Source of the DNA: Elusimicrobiota bacterium
Lineage (GTDB): Bacteria > CG03 > SLGR01 > PWQF01
Direction of reading: 5' to 3'
DNA: 12,225 bases
Assembly (NCBI GenBank): GCA_003558145.1
Contig: PWMP01000061.1
Coordinates: 1 to 12,225 of the forward strand
In this document: in pieces, positions 1 to 6,665 of the stretch
Layout: every line of letters starts with the position of its first letter
Position numbering within the stretch: position 1 is the first letter of the stretch
Notes under the pieces: generated by a model
The model's input: only the letters and a program-made list of their open reading frames with translations
Databases searched by the model: none
What the model was told of the DNA's origin: nothing
Position numbers and translations under genes: made by a program

Positions 1-242
1 CAAAGATTATCGTTGTTGCTATCAACAGGTTTGAGTAAACTGTGTAGGATTTCTGCATTTTTCATTTTACCGGAAAAAGCTCCGTCCAGATCTACAATAT
101 GTATTCTTTCGGCCCCTGCTTTTTCAAACTGCCCCGCAATTAAAACCGGGTCGGAAGAATAAACCGTTTCCTCATCCATCTTTCCCTGCCTGAGTCTTAC
201 GCAGTTGCCCCCTCTTATATCTATTGCCGGAATTATTATCAT
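1..242 (-). CDS. hisA: HisA, phosphoribosylformimino-AICAR-phosphate isomerase, partial (first 80 codons)
   Basis: The frame begins with ATG at 242-240 and stays open to the window edge, so only the N-terminal third is present. The translation begins MIIIPAIDIRGG, followed by CVRLRQG and IHIVDLDGAFSG. This is the characteristic start of the HisA/HisF (beta-alpha)8 barrel. The Asp at residue 8 matches the first catalytic aspartate of the family, and VRLRQG fits HisA better than HisF, which usually has a KG motif there. HisA opens the ring of ProFAR to give PRFAR, the fourth step of histidine synthesis. The hisB stop TAA touches this ATG directly (TAAATG), so translation is probably coupled. 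A purine-rich AAAGGG lies about nine bases upstream, inside hisB. The rest of the gene, including the second catalytic Asp, is outside the window. Confidence 0.95.
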   Translation of the reverse strand, partial: MIIIPAIDIRGGNCVRLRQGKMDEETVYSSDPVLIAGQFEKAGAERIHIVDLDGAFSGKMKNAEILHSLLKPVDSNNDNL

Positions 243-824
243 TTATATAAGCCCTTTCGTAGAAGGCAGGTCTTCAGAAGTTACTTTTACCGCCTGTCTC
301 AGGGCCCGGGCAAGCCCCTTGAACGCTGCCTCGGCCGCATGGTGAGCGCTCTCCGGTGAATAAACACTGTTTACGTGTATAGTTGAACGCGAGTGGTCAG
401 CAAACGCCTTAAGAAACTCCTTGAGCAGAGAGTAGTCAAATTCTTCAGTGTTTCCACCGGGGTATTGAAGATTGTATACAAGGTTGGACCGGCCTCCCAG
501 GTCTACACATACGTCACATCTGGTTTCGTCCATGGGCATCATTGAATAACCGTATCTTTCTATTCCTTTTCTGGAACCGAGAGCCCTGTTAAACGCTTTT
601 CCCAGTACTATTCCCGTATCCTCAACTGTATGATGCAGGTCTACCTCGGTATCGCCGCTTGCTTCTATCTTTATATCAATGCCGGAGTGCTTTGAAAGAA
701 GTTCAAGCATGTGTCTGAATAGGCTTCCGGGAAAATTAATGCTGTATTTACCCGTTCCGTCTAGATTTACTTCTGCCGTTATCTGCGTTTCCGCGGTGTC
801 TCTTTTTTCCTGCGCTTTTCTCAT
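243..824 (-). CDS. hisB: HisB, imidazoleglycerol-phosphate dehydratase (monofunctional, 193 aa)
   Basis: HisB dehydrates imidazole-glycerol phosphate to imidazole-acetol phosphate, the sixth step of histidine synthesis, using two Mn ions. The protein has the single-domain length, without the fused phosphatase of enteric HisB. The two metal-binding repeats are clear: HHTVED at residues 64-69 and HHAAEAAFK at 161-169. Other expected ligand or substrate residues also appear in place: E18, H38, R90, R112, H150, and S188 with K190 in the PSTKG tail. One departure stands out: the usual FxDHML segment reads LFRHML at 35-40, with Arg in place of Asp 37. The ATG overlaps the hisC stop as ATGA, and a strong GGAGGA lies six bases upstream. 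hisA follows with no gap, so hisH is not at its common place between them. Confidence 0.97.
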   Translation of the reverse strand: MRKAQEKRDTAETQITAEVNLDGTGKYSINFPGSLFRHMLELLSKHSGIDIKIEASGDTEVDLHHTVEDTGIVLGKAFNRALGSRKGIERYGYSMMPMDETRCDVCVDLGGRSNLVYNLQYPGGNTEEFDYSLLKEFLKAFADHSRSTIHVNSVYSPESAHHAAEAAFKGLARALRQAVKVTSEDLPSTKGLI

Positions 825-1876
825 AATATTTCCTCCAGTGCTTTTAAAAATTTTCTGTTTTCTTTTTCCGCTCCTACCGAAACTCTAAGATAATTCTTAA
901 GTCTTTTTTCAGAAAACCTTCTAACTCTTATTTTATTTTTTTCAAGGGTTTTTATCACATCATCGGTCCTGTCTATTTTCAAAAGTATGAAATTGGCATC
1001 CGAAGGATAAACCTTAATGCCGGGCATTTGGCTGAGTTTTTCCGCCATTTTTTTCCGTGAATCAATAAGTACTTGCACCGTGCCCAGGATCTCGCGCCTT
1101 TTTGAAAGAATAACCTTAAGTATTTCTTCGTTAAGAGCGCTTATGTTGTAAGGAAGCTGAGCCTTGCGCAGCTGAAGGGCCAGGTCTTCATTACAAAGAA
1201 GATAGCCTGCTCTTATACCTGCAAGCGCAAATGCTTTTGAAAAAGTTCTGAGTATAACAAGATTGTTGAACTCATTAATCTTTGACGTAAACGATTTACC
1301 GGAAAACTCGTAATAAGCTTCATCCACAACTACAAGGCCGTCCGATGAAATTAATATTTTCTCAATTTCTTTTTCACTGAAGCAATTACCGGTAGGATTA
1401 TTAGGATAAGCTATGAAAGTGACGTCTGCGTTAAGAGAAAGAAGCTTGTCGGCGTCAAGGCTGAAATCCTTTCCCAGCGTTGTCTCTCGGTACCTGCTTC
1501 CGGTAAGAGTTGAAAGAATACCGTACATTGAGAAAGTCGGTGAAGGCGCGGCAACAGTCTTTCCTTCTCCGGCAGCGGCAATAAGCACTGCCAGTATAAG
1601 TTCATCCGAGCCGTTTCCCACCAGGATATTTGCGCTCTTAAGCCCGCAGTACGCTGAAATCATATTTTTCAGCTCCCTGTAGGAAGGATCGGGATAACGG
1701 TTAAATGAAAAGTCGGTTATTGTCCCCTTTATTTCGTTTCTCAGTTCATCTGAAAAAGCATAAGGGTTTTCCTGCGCATCAAGTTTTATTTCACCTTCAT
1801 CTATTTGCGAAATTTCGTACGGGGTAAATTTTCTGATTCTTTCTTTTACCAGTTTTTCGGCTTTTTTATTTTTCAT
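821..1876 (-). CDS. hisC: HisC, histidinol-phosphate aminotransferase (351 aa)
   Basis: This fold-type I, PLP-dependent aminotransferase converts imidazole-acetol phosphate and glutamate to histidinol phosphate, the seventh step of the pathway. Counted from the ATG at 1876, the motifs are LDAQENPYAF (32-41), GNGSDE (87-92) for cofactor phosphate binding, YPNNPTGN (157-164), DEAYYEF (185-191) with the pyridine-N Asp 185, TFSKAFALAG (211-220) with Schiff-base Lys 214, and R331 in LRVSVG for the substrate carboxylate. The open frame extends upstream to 2017, but that extension lies inside hisD and has no aminotransferase character. The ATG at 1876 overlaps the hisD TGA as ATGA, has AGGA eight bases upstream, and gives the normal family length. 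The gene ends in an ATGA overlap with hisB. Confidence 0.97.
   Translation of the reverse strand: MKNKKAEKLVKERIRKFTPYEISQIDEGEIKLDAQENPYAFSDELRNEIKGTITDFSFNRYPDPSYRELKNMISAYCGLKSANILVGNGSDELILAVLIAAAGEGKTVAAPSPTFSMYGILSTLTGSRYRETTLGKDFSLDADKLLSLNADVTFIAYPNNPTGNCFSEKEIEKILISSDGLVVVDEAYYEFSGKSFTSKINEFNNLVILRTFSKAFALAGIRAGYLLCNEDLALQLRKAQLPYNISALNEEILKVILSKRREILGTVQVLIDSRKKMAEKLSQMPGIKVYPSDANFILLKIDRTDDVIKTLEKNKIRVRRFSEKRLKNYLRVSVGAEKENRKFLKALEEIL
831..836 (-). promoter_or_regulatory. Strong Shine-Dalgarno of hisB
   Basis: The minus strand reads GGAGGA followed by six bases and the hisB ATG at 824. It lies inside the last codons of hisC and is the clearest ribosome binding site in the window. 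It fixes the hisB start at the ATGA overlap and suggests that hisB can be initiated independently of hisC translation. Confidence 0.85.
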
Positions 1877-3030
1877 TCTTTCGTCCTGATACGCGCTGAA
1901 CGGCTGTGGTATTTCATTCCTTCCTCGTCTGCCAGGGCGGCCACTTTTTCCGAGGCGTTTTTCATCCCTTCCCTGCTGCATTTTATAAACGAAACCTTTT
2001 TTACAAAACTTCTCCAACTGAGCCCTTCGCTATAGCGGGCTGCTTTTCCCGTAGGAAGGACATGGGACGGACCGGCCCAGTAATCGCCCAGGCAGGCAGG
2101 ACTGTAAGGACCAACAAAAACCGCTCCCGCATTTTTGACCATAGAGGCGGCTTCTTCGGCAAGTTTTTCCTCGAGCATTATCTGAAGGTGCTCGGGAGCC
2201 GTATCATTGGAGATATTAACAGCTTCCTTTATACCGGAAGCGTTTATATAAGTTATCCGGCCTGAAAATTTTTCGGGAATAAATTTTTTAACATCTCCGG
2301 TTAACTGCTCTGACAGGGAAATTAAAATACTTTTTGTTCCTTCGCCATGTTCGGCCTGCGCCATAAGGTCTGAAGCTATCCACTGCGCATTCTGTTCTTG
2401 AGACGCGATTATCACAACTTCACTTGGACCGGCAAGCATATCTATTCCCACTTTACCGCTTAGTTTAAGCTTAGCCTGCTGTACATACTTATTGCCGGGG
2501 CCCGCTATTTTATCAACCTTAGGAACGCTTTCAGTGCCAAAAGCCATTGCGGCAATTGCCTGTACTCCGCCTATCCTGAATACCCTGTCAACACCTGCAA
2601 TTTGGGCAGCAGCGGCAACAGCGGGAGTAAGGTTGCCGGGAGGAGTGGCCATTATAATCTCTTTAACTCCCGCAGCGCGGGCCGGGACAGCGCACATAAG
2701 AACCGTAGAAGGATATGGATAATCCCCTCCGGGCACATAAATACCGGCCCGGTTTACCGAAATAAAGCTGTCGGTTATGCTTATTCCATCCTTCTCGTAT
2801 GTTTTTTCACTGCTTTGAGGAAGTGAATATTGCCGTATATTTTCCGCCGCCTGAGAAATTATACTGCGCACGTTTTCGGACGCTTTTGAAGCCAGCTCAC
2901 TTATCGCACCGCTTTTTACTTCTATATCTTTTTCAGTTAGCCGGACTCCGTCATATTTCAGGGTATATTTTACAAGAGCCCTGTCACCGTGCCTGGCAAC
3001 GCGCTTTATTATTCTATCTATTCTGTCCAT
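1873..3030 (-). CDS. hisD: HisD, histidinol dehydrogenase, short at the N terminus (385 aa)
   Basis: HisD carries out the last two steps of histidine synthesis, oxidising L-histidinol to histidine with two NAD+ and a catalytic zinc. The core is intact: VPGG (99-102), FGTESVPKVDKIAGPGNKYV (164-183), AGPSEV (200-205), zinc-ligand candidates Q225 and H228 in MAQAEHG, catalytic E280-H281 in APEHL, D316 in LGDYWAGPSHVLPT and H375 near the end. The protein starts at the segment that aligns with about residue 25-36 of other HisD proteins (IIKRVARHGDRAL), so the usual N-terminal tail is absent. An in-frame TGA lies two codons before the ATG, so no longer start exists. The ATG lies in the last codons of murA (13-nt overlap), behind GGGGG. 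Function is very likely, though the missing tail could affect dimer packing. Confidence 0.95.
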   Translation of the reverse strand: MDRIDRIIKRVARHGDRALVKYTLKYDGVRLTEKDIEVKSGAISELASKASENVRSIISQAAENIRQYSLPQSSEKTYEKDGISITDSFISVNRAGIYVPGGDYPYPSTVLMCAVPARAAGVKEIIMATPPGNLTPAVAAAAQIAGVDRVFRIGGVQAIAAMAFGTESVPKVDKIAGPGNKYVQQAKLKLSGKVGIDMLAGPSEVVIIASQEQNAQWIASDLMAQAEHGEGTKSILISLSEQLTGDVKKFIPEKFSGRITYINASGIKEAVNISNDTAPEHLQIMLEEKLAEEAASMVKNAGAVFVGPYSPACLGDYWAGPSHVLPTGKAARYSEGLSWRSFVKKVSFIKCSREGMKNASEKVAALADEEGMKYHSRSARIRTKE

Positions 3031-4307
3031 ATTTCAGCCCCCAGTTTTTTAAAATGACCTACTATATCCTCATAACCCCGCCAGATATGCTCCGTTTCAC
3101 TTATCCGGGTAACACCTTCGGCAAGAAGCCCGGCTATAACAAGAGCGGCTCCGCCCCTTAAATCTTTTGCGGCGACAGGCGCTCCCGTAAGTTTTTCAAC
3201 ACCCTGCACAATTGCAATGTCTTTCTTAATTTCAATATCGGCGCCCATTCTTTTTAGTTCACCGCAGTGAAGAAAACGGTTTTCAAAAACAGTTTCATTA
3301 ATTAAGCTCACCCCTTCTGAACAGCTCATAAGGGCCATAAACGGCGCCTGCAAATCTGTGGGAAAACCCGGGTAGGGGGCTGTCCTTATATCGGTACCCT
3401 TAAGCTTTTCAGGGGTTTTTATATGAATATAATCCGATCCGGTATCAATACGGCATCCGCATTCACAAAGTTTCTCCACAAGAGCGTCTAAAGTTTCCGG
3501 AGAAGAAAATTCTATTCTGACATCAGAACCTTTTACGGCGCCGGCTATTACATAGGTGCCCGCCTGTATCCTGTCATCCATAACAGTAAAATCCGAACCA
3601 CCGTACCTGCTGCGGCCCTTTATTGAAACTGTACTGCCGCTGTGCTTAATCTTTGCTCCAAGGCTTTTAAGGAAGGAAAAAAGTTCATCAACTTCCGGCT
3701 CGCAGGCAATATTTTCAAGAACAGTCTTATCCGTGGTTCCGCATGCCGCAATCGCAAGGTTTTCCGTAGCGCCTACGGAAGGAAAATCCAGAGTTATTTC
3801 AGCACCTTTAAGGCCGGATGCGTTAAGCTCCACAAAACCGCCGGAAACCTTAATCTCGGCGCCCATTTTCTTAAGCCCTTTCAGATGTATGTCTATCGGC
3901 CTTTCTCCTATCAGGCACCCGCCCGGAAGGGCTACCTTTAAAGAATTTCTTCCGGCGGCAAGCGCTCCCATAACAAGAATGGACGCCCTGAGCATTCTTA
4001 CCAGTTCATAAGGGGCTACTCCCGGGGTATCTTTTTCCTTTTCAACGTAAAGTACGTTTTCTTCCCTGGAGACTTTCTTTCCAAGTATCTTAAGAAGCTC
4101 AGTCATTATTGATATGTCAGTAAGTTCCGGAACATTTCTTATAGTACACTTCTTATCTGTTATCAGGGTAGCGGCAAGAATGGGAAGCACTGCATTTTTA
4201 GAACCGGAAACCCTTACCGTACCGTTTAAGGCGCATGGGCCTTTAAGCAATAAGCTGTCCGGTGAGTTTATTGTATGTTTTATTCTATTTAAATCGCTGT
4301 TGTTCAT
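3018..4307 (-). CDS. murA: MurA, UDP-N-acetylglucosamine 1-carboxyvinyltransferase (429 aa)
   Basis: MurA transfers enolpyruvate from PEP to UDP-GlcNAc in the cytoplasm, the first committed step of peptidoglycan synthesis. The EPT fold is shown by SGSKNAVLP (34-42) with K37 and N38, RMLRAS (104-109), the active-site loop PGGCLIGERP (128-137) with Cys 131, PGFPTDLQAP (313-322) with the general-base Asp 318, and DLRGGAALVIAG (382-393) with R384. A cysteine rather than an aspartate at the loop position predicts fosfomycin sensitivity, from family knowledge. The N terminus runs about 15 residues longer than E. coli MurA before the first strand. The ATG lies 4 nt after the prmC stop with only a weak GGA upstream. 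The end overlaps hisD by 13 nt, which ties a cell-wall gene to the histidine block. Confidence 0.98.
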   Translation of the reverse strand: MNNSDLNRIKHTINSPDSLLLKGPCALNGTVRVSGSKNAVLPILAATLITDKKCTIRNVPELTDISIMTELLKILGKKVSREENVLYVEKEKDTPGVAPYELVRMLRASILVMGALAAGRNSLKVALPGGCLIGERPIDIHLKGLKKMGAEIKVSGGFVELNASGLKGAEITLDFPSVGATENLAIAACGTTDKTVLENIACEPEVDELFSFLKSLGAKIKHSGSTVSIKGRSRYGGSDFTVMDDRIQAGTYVIAGAVKGSDVRIEFSSPETLDALVEKLCECGCRIDTGSDYIHIKTPEKLKGTDIRTAPYPGFPTDLQAPFMALMSCSEGVSLINETVFENRFLHCGELKRMGADIEIKKDIAIVQGVEKLTGAPVAAKDLRGGAALVIAGLLAEGVTRISETEHIWRGYEDIVGHFKKLGAEIWTE

Positions 4308-4311
4308 AAAT

Positions 4312-5187
4312 CTATTCCGGTAGCCGCGTTAGTTCAACCACCCTGTCAATACCATTTAAATCCTTTATAAATTTGCTGAGCCGGCCGGCGCCAAGCTTTT
4401 CTACTGATTTTTTCTGGGAATACCCTATTTCAATCAGCATTTTCCCGCCGGGTTTTAATAATCCCGTATATTCCTTAAGTATGAATTTTATATATTTAAG
4501 TCCGCTTTTTCCAGACTTGAGAGCAATGCCCGGTTCCTTTTTAACTTCTACAGGAAGGACTCTGTACTCGGAATCGGACACATAAGGGGGGTTTGATACA
4601 ATTAAATCGTAGCATGCCAATCCGAACAGCTTTTCTTTATCCAGCATATCTGCGCATATAAAATTTATTTTTTTATCAACTCCGTGAATCCGGGCGTTTT
4701 TTCTGGCAATAGCCAGGGCAGCGACGGATATTTCAACGGCATCAACCAGGCAACCTGATAAGCGCGCAAGTGAAACCGCTATACAGCCGCTGCCTGTTCC
4801 CAGTTCTAAAATTTTTTTATTCGGGCTGCCCTCTCCCAGTTCCCGCAGGCACCTTTCAGCAAGAACTTCCGTATCGGAGCGTGGTATCAGTACATTCTCG
4901 TCTATGTAAAAATCCAGTCCCATGAAACAGGCAGAGCGGAAAATATACTGGACAGGAACACCTGTTTTTCTTTTATTTATATAATCAAAATACTTTTTTT
5001 CGGCGGAGCGCGAAACACTGCCCGTAAAACCGGCTCTTATGTTAACAGCGGAAATCCCGAGCGTTTCTGAAAGAATTCTGAGACTTTCACCGTAAGGGTC
5101 ATCTATACCTGAAGATTCAAGCAGGGCGCTGCCCCTTTCCAGAAGTTCTACGCAGCTCTTTTCAGCTGCCTGCTTCAACTTCCTCAA
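4312..5187 (-). CDS. prmC: PrmC (HemK), RF1/RF2 glutamine N5-methyltransferase (291 aa, TTG start)
   Basis: PrmC methylates the glutamine of the GGQ motif of class I release factors using S-adenosylmethionine, and its gene follows prfA here as in many bacteria. The helical N-terminal domain carries PVQYI (78-82). The Rossmann domain has ELGTGSGCIAVSLA (128-141) for SAM binding and the NPPYV signature (199-203) that holds the target glutamine amide. The usual PRPDTE reads PRSDTE (102-107). No in-frame ATG or GTG lies between the upstream TGA, 8 codons back, and the conserved domain. The start is therefore TTG, either at 5187 with GCAGG just before it or at 5178 with a too-close GAGGA. The 26-nt overlap with the end of prfA suggests coupled translation. 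Family identity is secure; the exact start is not. Confidence 0.96.
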   Translation of the reverse strand: MRKLKQAAEKSCVELLERGSALLESSGIDDPYGESLRILSETLGISAVNIRAGFTGSVSRSAEKKYFDYINKRKTGVPVQYIFRSACFMGLDFYIDENVLIPRSDTEVLAERCLRELGEGSPNKKILELGTGSGCIAVSLARLSGCLVDAVEISVAALAIARKNARIHGVDKKINFICADMLDKEKLFGLACYDLIVSNPPYVSDSEYRVLPVEVKKEPGIALKSGKSGLKYIKFILKEYTGLLKPGGKMLIEIGYSQKKSVEKLGAGRLSKFIKDLNGIDRVVELTRLPE

Positions 5188-6235
5188 TCTGCCTGCGGTT
5201 AATTTCTTTTCTCACCTGCTGCAGAAGTTCGCCAAGTTCACCCTCAATAACAGCATCTATGTTATATACTGATATATTGACCCGGTGATCAGTAATCCTG
5301 TTCTGCGGAAAATTGTAAGTCCTTATTTTTTCACTTCTGTCACCGGTTCCTACCTGATTCCGCCGCCGGTTTTCTTCACTGCGCTGCTGCTGAAGTTTCT
5401 GCTGCTCCTTTATCTTTGCGCGCAGCATGTTAAGGGCCTTTCGTTTATTTTGATGCTGGGACCTTTCATCCTGGCACTGAACTACGGTTCCTGTCGGAAT
5501 ATGAGTTATCCTTACTGCGGAATCCGTAACGTTAACATGCTGCCCTCCACTGCCGGAAGCCCGGTAAGTGTCAATTCTCAGGTCTTTTTCATTAATTGAC
5601 ACCTCTACTTCGCCGGCCTGGGGAAGCACTGCTACAGTACAGGCGGAAGTATGTATTCTTCCCCCGGTCTCCGTTTGAGGTACCCTCTGGACCCTGTGCA
5701 CTCCGCTCTCATATTTAAGCTTTTCGTAAACGTCCTTTCCTTCAATGGCAAATATTATTTCCTTTAAGCCTCCCAGCCCGGTCTTGCTTGCATTATAAAT
5801 ATCAATGTTCCAGCCATGGTTTTCAGCGTACTTGGAATACATCCTGTAAAGGTCAGAGCAAAACAACCCCGCTTCGTCTCCCCCAACGGCAGCGCGGATT
5901 TCCATTATAATATCTTTTCCCCTGTCAGGATCAGAGGGGATAAGATATTCTCTCAGGCGTTCCCGGCTTTTTTGGACTTTCTTGCTGAGAACCTGAGTTT
6001 CTTCCATTGCCATATCATGCATTTCACCTCTTTCTTCTTCGGCAAGCTGCTCTGCCTGGGTAAGTTCTTTCGTTAACTTAAGAAATTTTTCATATTCCCC
6101 TACAACTTCCTTAAGTTCACTGTGACGACGGGAATGCTCTTTTAGTTTTTCGGGATTGTTAATTACCTCCGGGAGGGTGAGTTTTTTTTCAATAGTTAAA
6201 AACTCTTTCTTCAGTTCCTCAAATTTTTCAATCAT
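5162..6235 (-). CDS. prfA: Peptide chain release factor 1 (RF1, 357 aa)
   Basis: RF1 ends translation at UAA and UAG by triggering peptidyl-tRNA hydrolysis. The coiled N-terminal domain (about 1-100) is rich in Glu and Lys. Then come EIRAAVGGDEA (112-122), the stop-codon recognition motif in RVPQTETGGRIHTSA (184-198) with PQT at 186-188 in the RF1-type PxT position, and the catalytic GSGGQHVN (228-235) with GGQ at 230-232. The tail ITDHRVN (314-320) is also typical. The frame opens at a GTG at 6250, but the ATG at 6235 gives the normal length and the usual MIEKFEEL-type start. No Shine-Dalgarno precedes it, because the space is filled by the U-run of a terminator-like hairpin. The gene itself ends in TGA, an RF2 codon, so RF1 does not terminate its own synthesis. 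Confidence 0.97.
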   Translation of the reverse strand: MIEKFEELKKEFLTIEKKLTLPEVINNPEKLKEHSRRHSELKEVVGEYEKFLKLTKELTQAEQLAEEERGEMHDMAMEETQVLSKKVQKSRERLREYLIPSDPDRGKDIIMEIRAAVGGDEAGLFCSDLYRMYSKYAENHGWNIDIYNASKTGLGGLKEIIFAIEGKDVYEKLKYESGVHRVQRVPQTETGGRIHTSACTVAVLPQAGEVEVSINEKDLRIDTYRASGSGGQHVNVTDSAVRITHIPTGTVVQCQDERSQHQNKRKALNMLRAKIKEQQKLQQQRSEENRRRNQVGTGDRSEKIRTYNFPQNRITDHRVNISVYNIDAVIEGELGELLQQVRKEINRRQIEEVEAGS

Positions 6236-6238
6236 AAT

Positions 6239-6268
6239 AAAAAACCGCACTGCCGGAAAACAGCACGG
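6239..6268 (-). terminator. Intrinsic terminator or attenuator between rpmE and prfA
   Basis: On the minus strand CCGTGCTG (6268-6261), an eight-base loop (6260-6253) and CAGTGCGG (6252-6245) form an 8-bp stem with two G-U pairs, followed at once by six T residues (6244-6239). This is the layout of a Rho-independent terminator. It begins 15 nt after the rpmE stop and ends 3 nt before the prfA ATG. With no room for another promoter in between, prfA and the genes after it would be reached only by read-through, so partial termination is the likely role. A shorter competing stem, TGCTG with CGGCA, is also possible. Confidence 0.6.
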
Positions 6269-6283
6269 ATGGACGGGTATCTT

Positions 6284-6496
6284 CTAAGAAGACTTTTTTT
6301 TCCGGCCGTATTTCTTTTCGAACTTCTCCACCCGACCAGCAGTATCAAGGAACTTTTGCTCCCCGGTGAAAAAAGGATGACAGCGTGAACATATCTCCAC
6401 GCGTATTCTTTCCCTGGTAGAAAGAAGTTCAAACTGCGCGCCGCAGGCGCAGGAAACTTCGGCTTTATGTAATTTTGGATGTATTTTATCTTTCAT
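6284..6496 (-). CDS. rpmE: 50S ribosomal protein L31, zinc-binding type (70 aa)
   Basis: L31 is a small protein of the large subunit that bridges toward the 30S head. The start MKDKIHPKLHKAEVSCACG, the core SRCHPFFTGEQKFLDTAGRV and the Lys-rich tail FEKKYGRKKKSS match the family, and 70 residues is the normal length. Cysteines at 16, 18, 37 and 40 make this the C+ zinc-binding form, not the cysteine-free paralogue made under zinc shortage. The ATG at 6496 has no Shine-Dalgarno upstream. A good promoter candidate sits so close that the mRNA may start one to three bases before the ATG. The gene is the first protein gene after tRNA-Lys and is separated from prfA by a terminator-like hairpin. Confidence 0.98.
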   Translation of the reverse strand: MKDKIHPKLHKAEVSCACGAQFELLSTRERIRVEICSRCHPFFTGEQKFLDTAGRVEKFEKKYGRKKKSS

Positions 6497-6504
6497 GGTA
6501 TCTT

Positions 6505-6532
6505 ATGATAATAATATTACACCTAATGTCAA
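6505..6532 (-). promoter_or_regulatory. Sigma70-type promoter candidate for rpmE, possibly leaderless
   Basis: The minus strand has a perfect TTGACA (6532-6527), a 16-nt spacer and TATCAT (6510-6505), five of six matches to the -10 consensus. The start point expected from this spacing is near 6498, one to three bases before the rpmE ATG at 6496. TATTAT boxes at 6513-6508 and 6516-6511 are alternatives with worse spacing and would still leave a leader of about ten bases or less. Confidence 0.6.
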
Positions 6533-6545
6533 CCTCAATCTCTTC

Positions 6546-6552
6546 AAAAAAA
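6546..6552 (-). terminator. T-run directly after tRNA-Lys, possible termination point
   Basis: Three bases after the encoded CCA the minus strand has seven consecutive T residues. The GC-rich acceptor and T-arm stems of the tRNA could serve as the hairpin, but no separate stem is present, so this is only a plausible 3' boundary for the tRNA transcript. The rpmE promoter candidate begins about 14 bases further on. Confidence 0.3.
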
Positions 6553-6555
6553 TTA

Positions 6556-6631
6556 TGGTGAGCCCGGAGTGGTTCGAACACTCGACACCCGCCTTAAAAG
6601 GGCGGTGCTCTACCAGCTGAGCTACGGGCCC
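6556..6631 (-). tRNA. tRNA-Lys(UUU)
   Basis: A complete 76-nt cloverleaf can be drawn. The acceptor stem is GGGCCCG with CGGGCTC (one G-U pair), the D arm is GCTC-AGCTGGTA-GAGC, the anticodon stem is CCGCC with GGCGG, the anticodon loop is CTTTTAA with UUU at 6598-6596, the variable loop is GTGTC, the T arm is GAGTG-TTCGAAC-CACTC, and the discriminator is A. CCA is encoded at 6558-6556. The UUU anticodon reads AAA and AAG, giving lysine. It sits alone between lon and rpmE, with a promoter candidate upstream and a T-run downstream, so it is probably its own short transcript or is processed from lon read-through. Confidence 0.97.
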
Positions 6632-6665
6632 ACGCAAAAACTGCAAAAGTTTATTTCATTTTGCT

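Noticed and set aside
1877..2017. Longer HisC starting at 2017
   Set aside because: The extra 47 residues are Arg/Lys rich, overlap hisD and have no HisC similarity. The ATG at 1876 in the ATGA overlap gives the family length.
3556..4011. 151-codon + strand frame opposite murA
   Set aside because: Its composition is that of an antisense shadow (Ser, Pro and Ala rich), it matches no family I recognise, and murA is fully intact on the other strand.
6236..6250. GTG start for prfA at 6250
   Set aside because: It would put the start inside the hairpin stem, and the extra MRFFI is not RF1-like. The ATG at 6235 gives the normal N terminus.
6232..6432. 66-codon minus-strand frame overlapping rpmE and the prfA start
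   Set aside because: It is an alternative frame of rpmE and its spacer. The L31 frame is unmistakable and explains the region.
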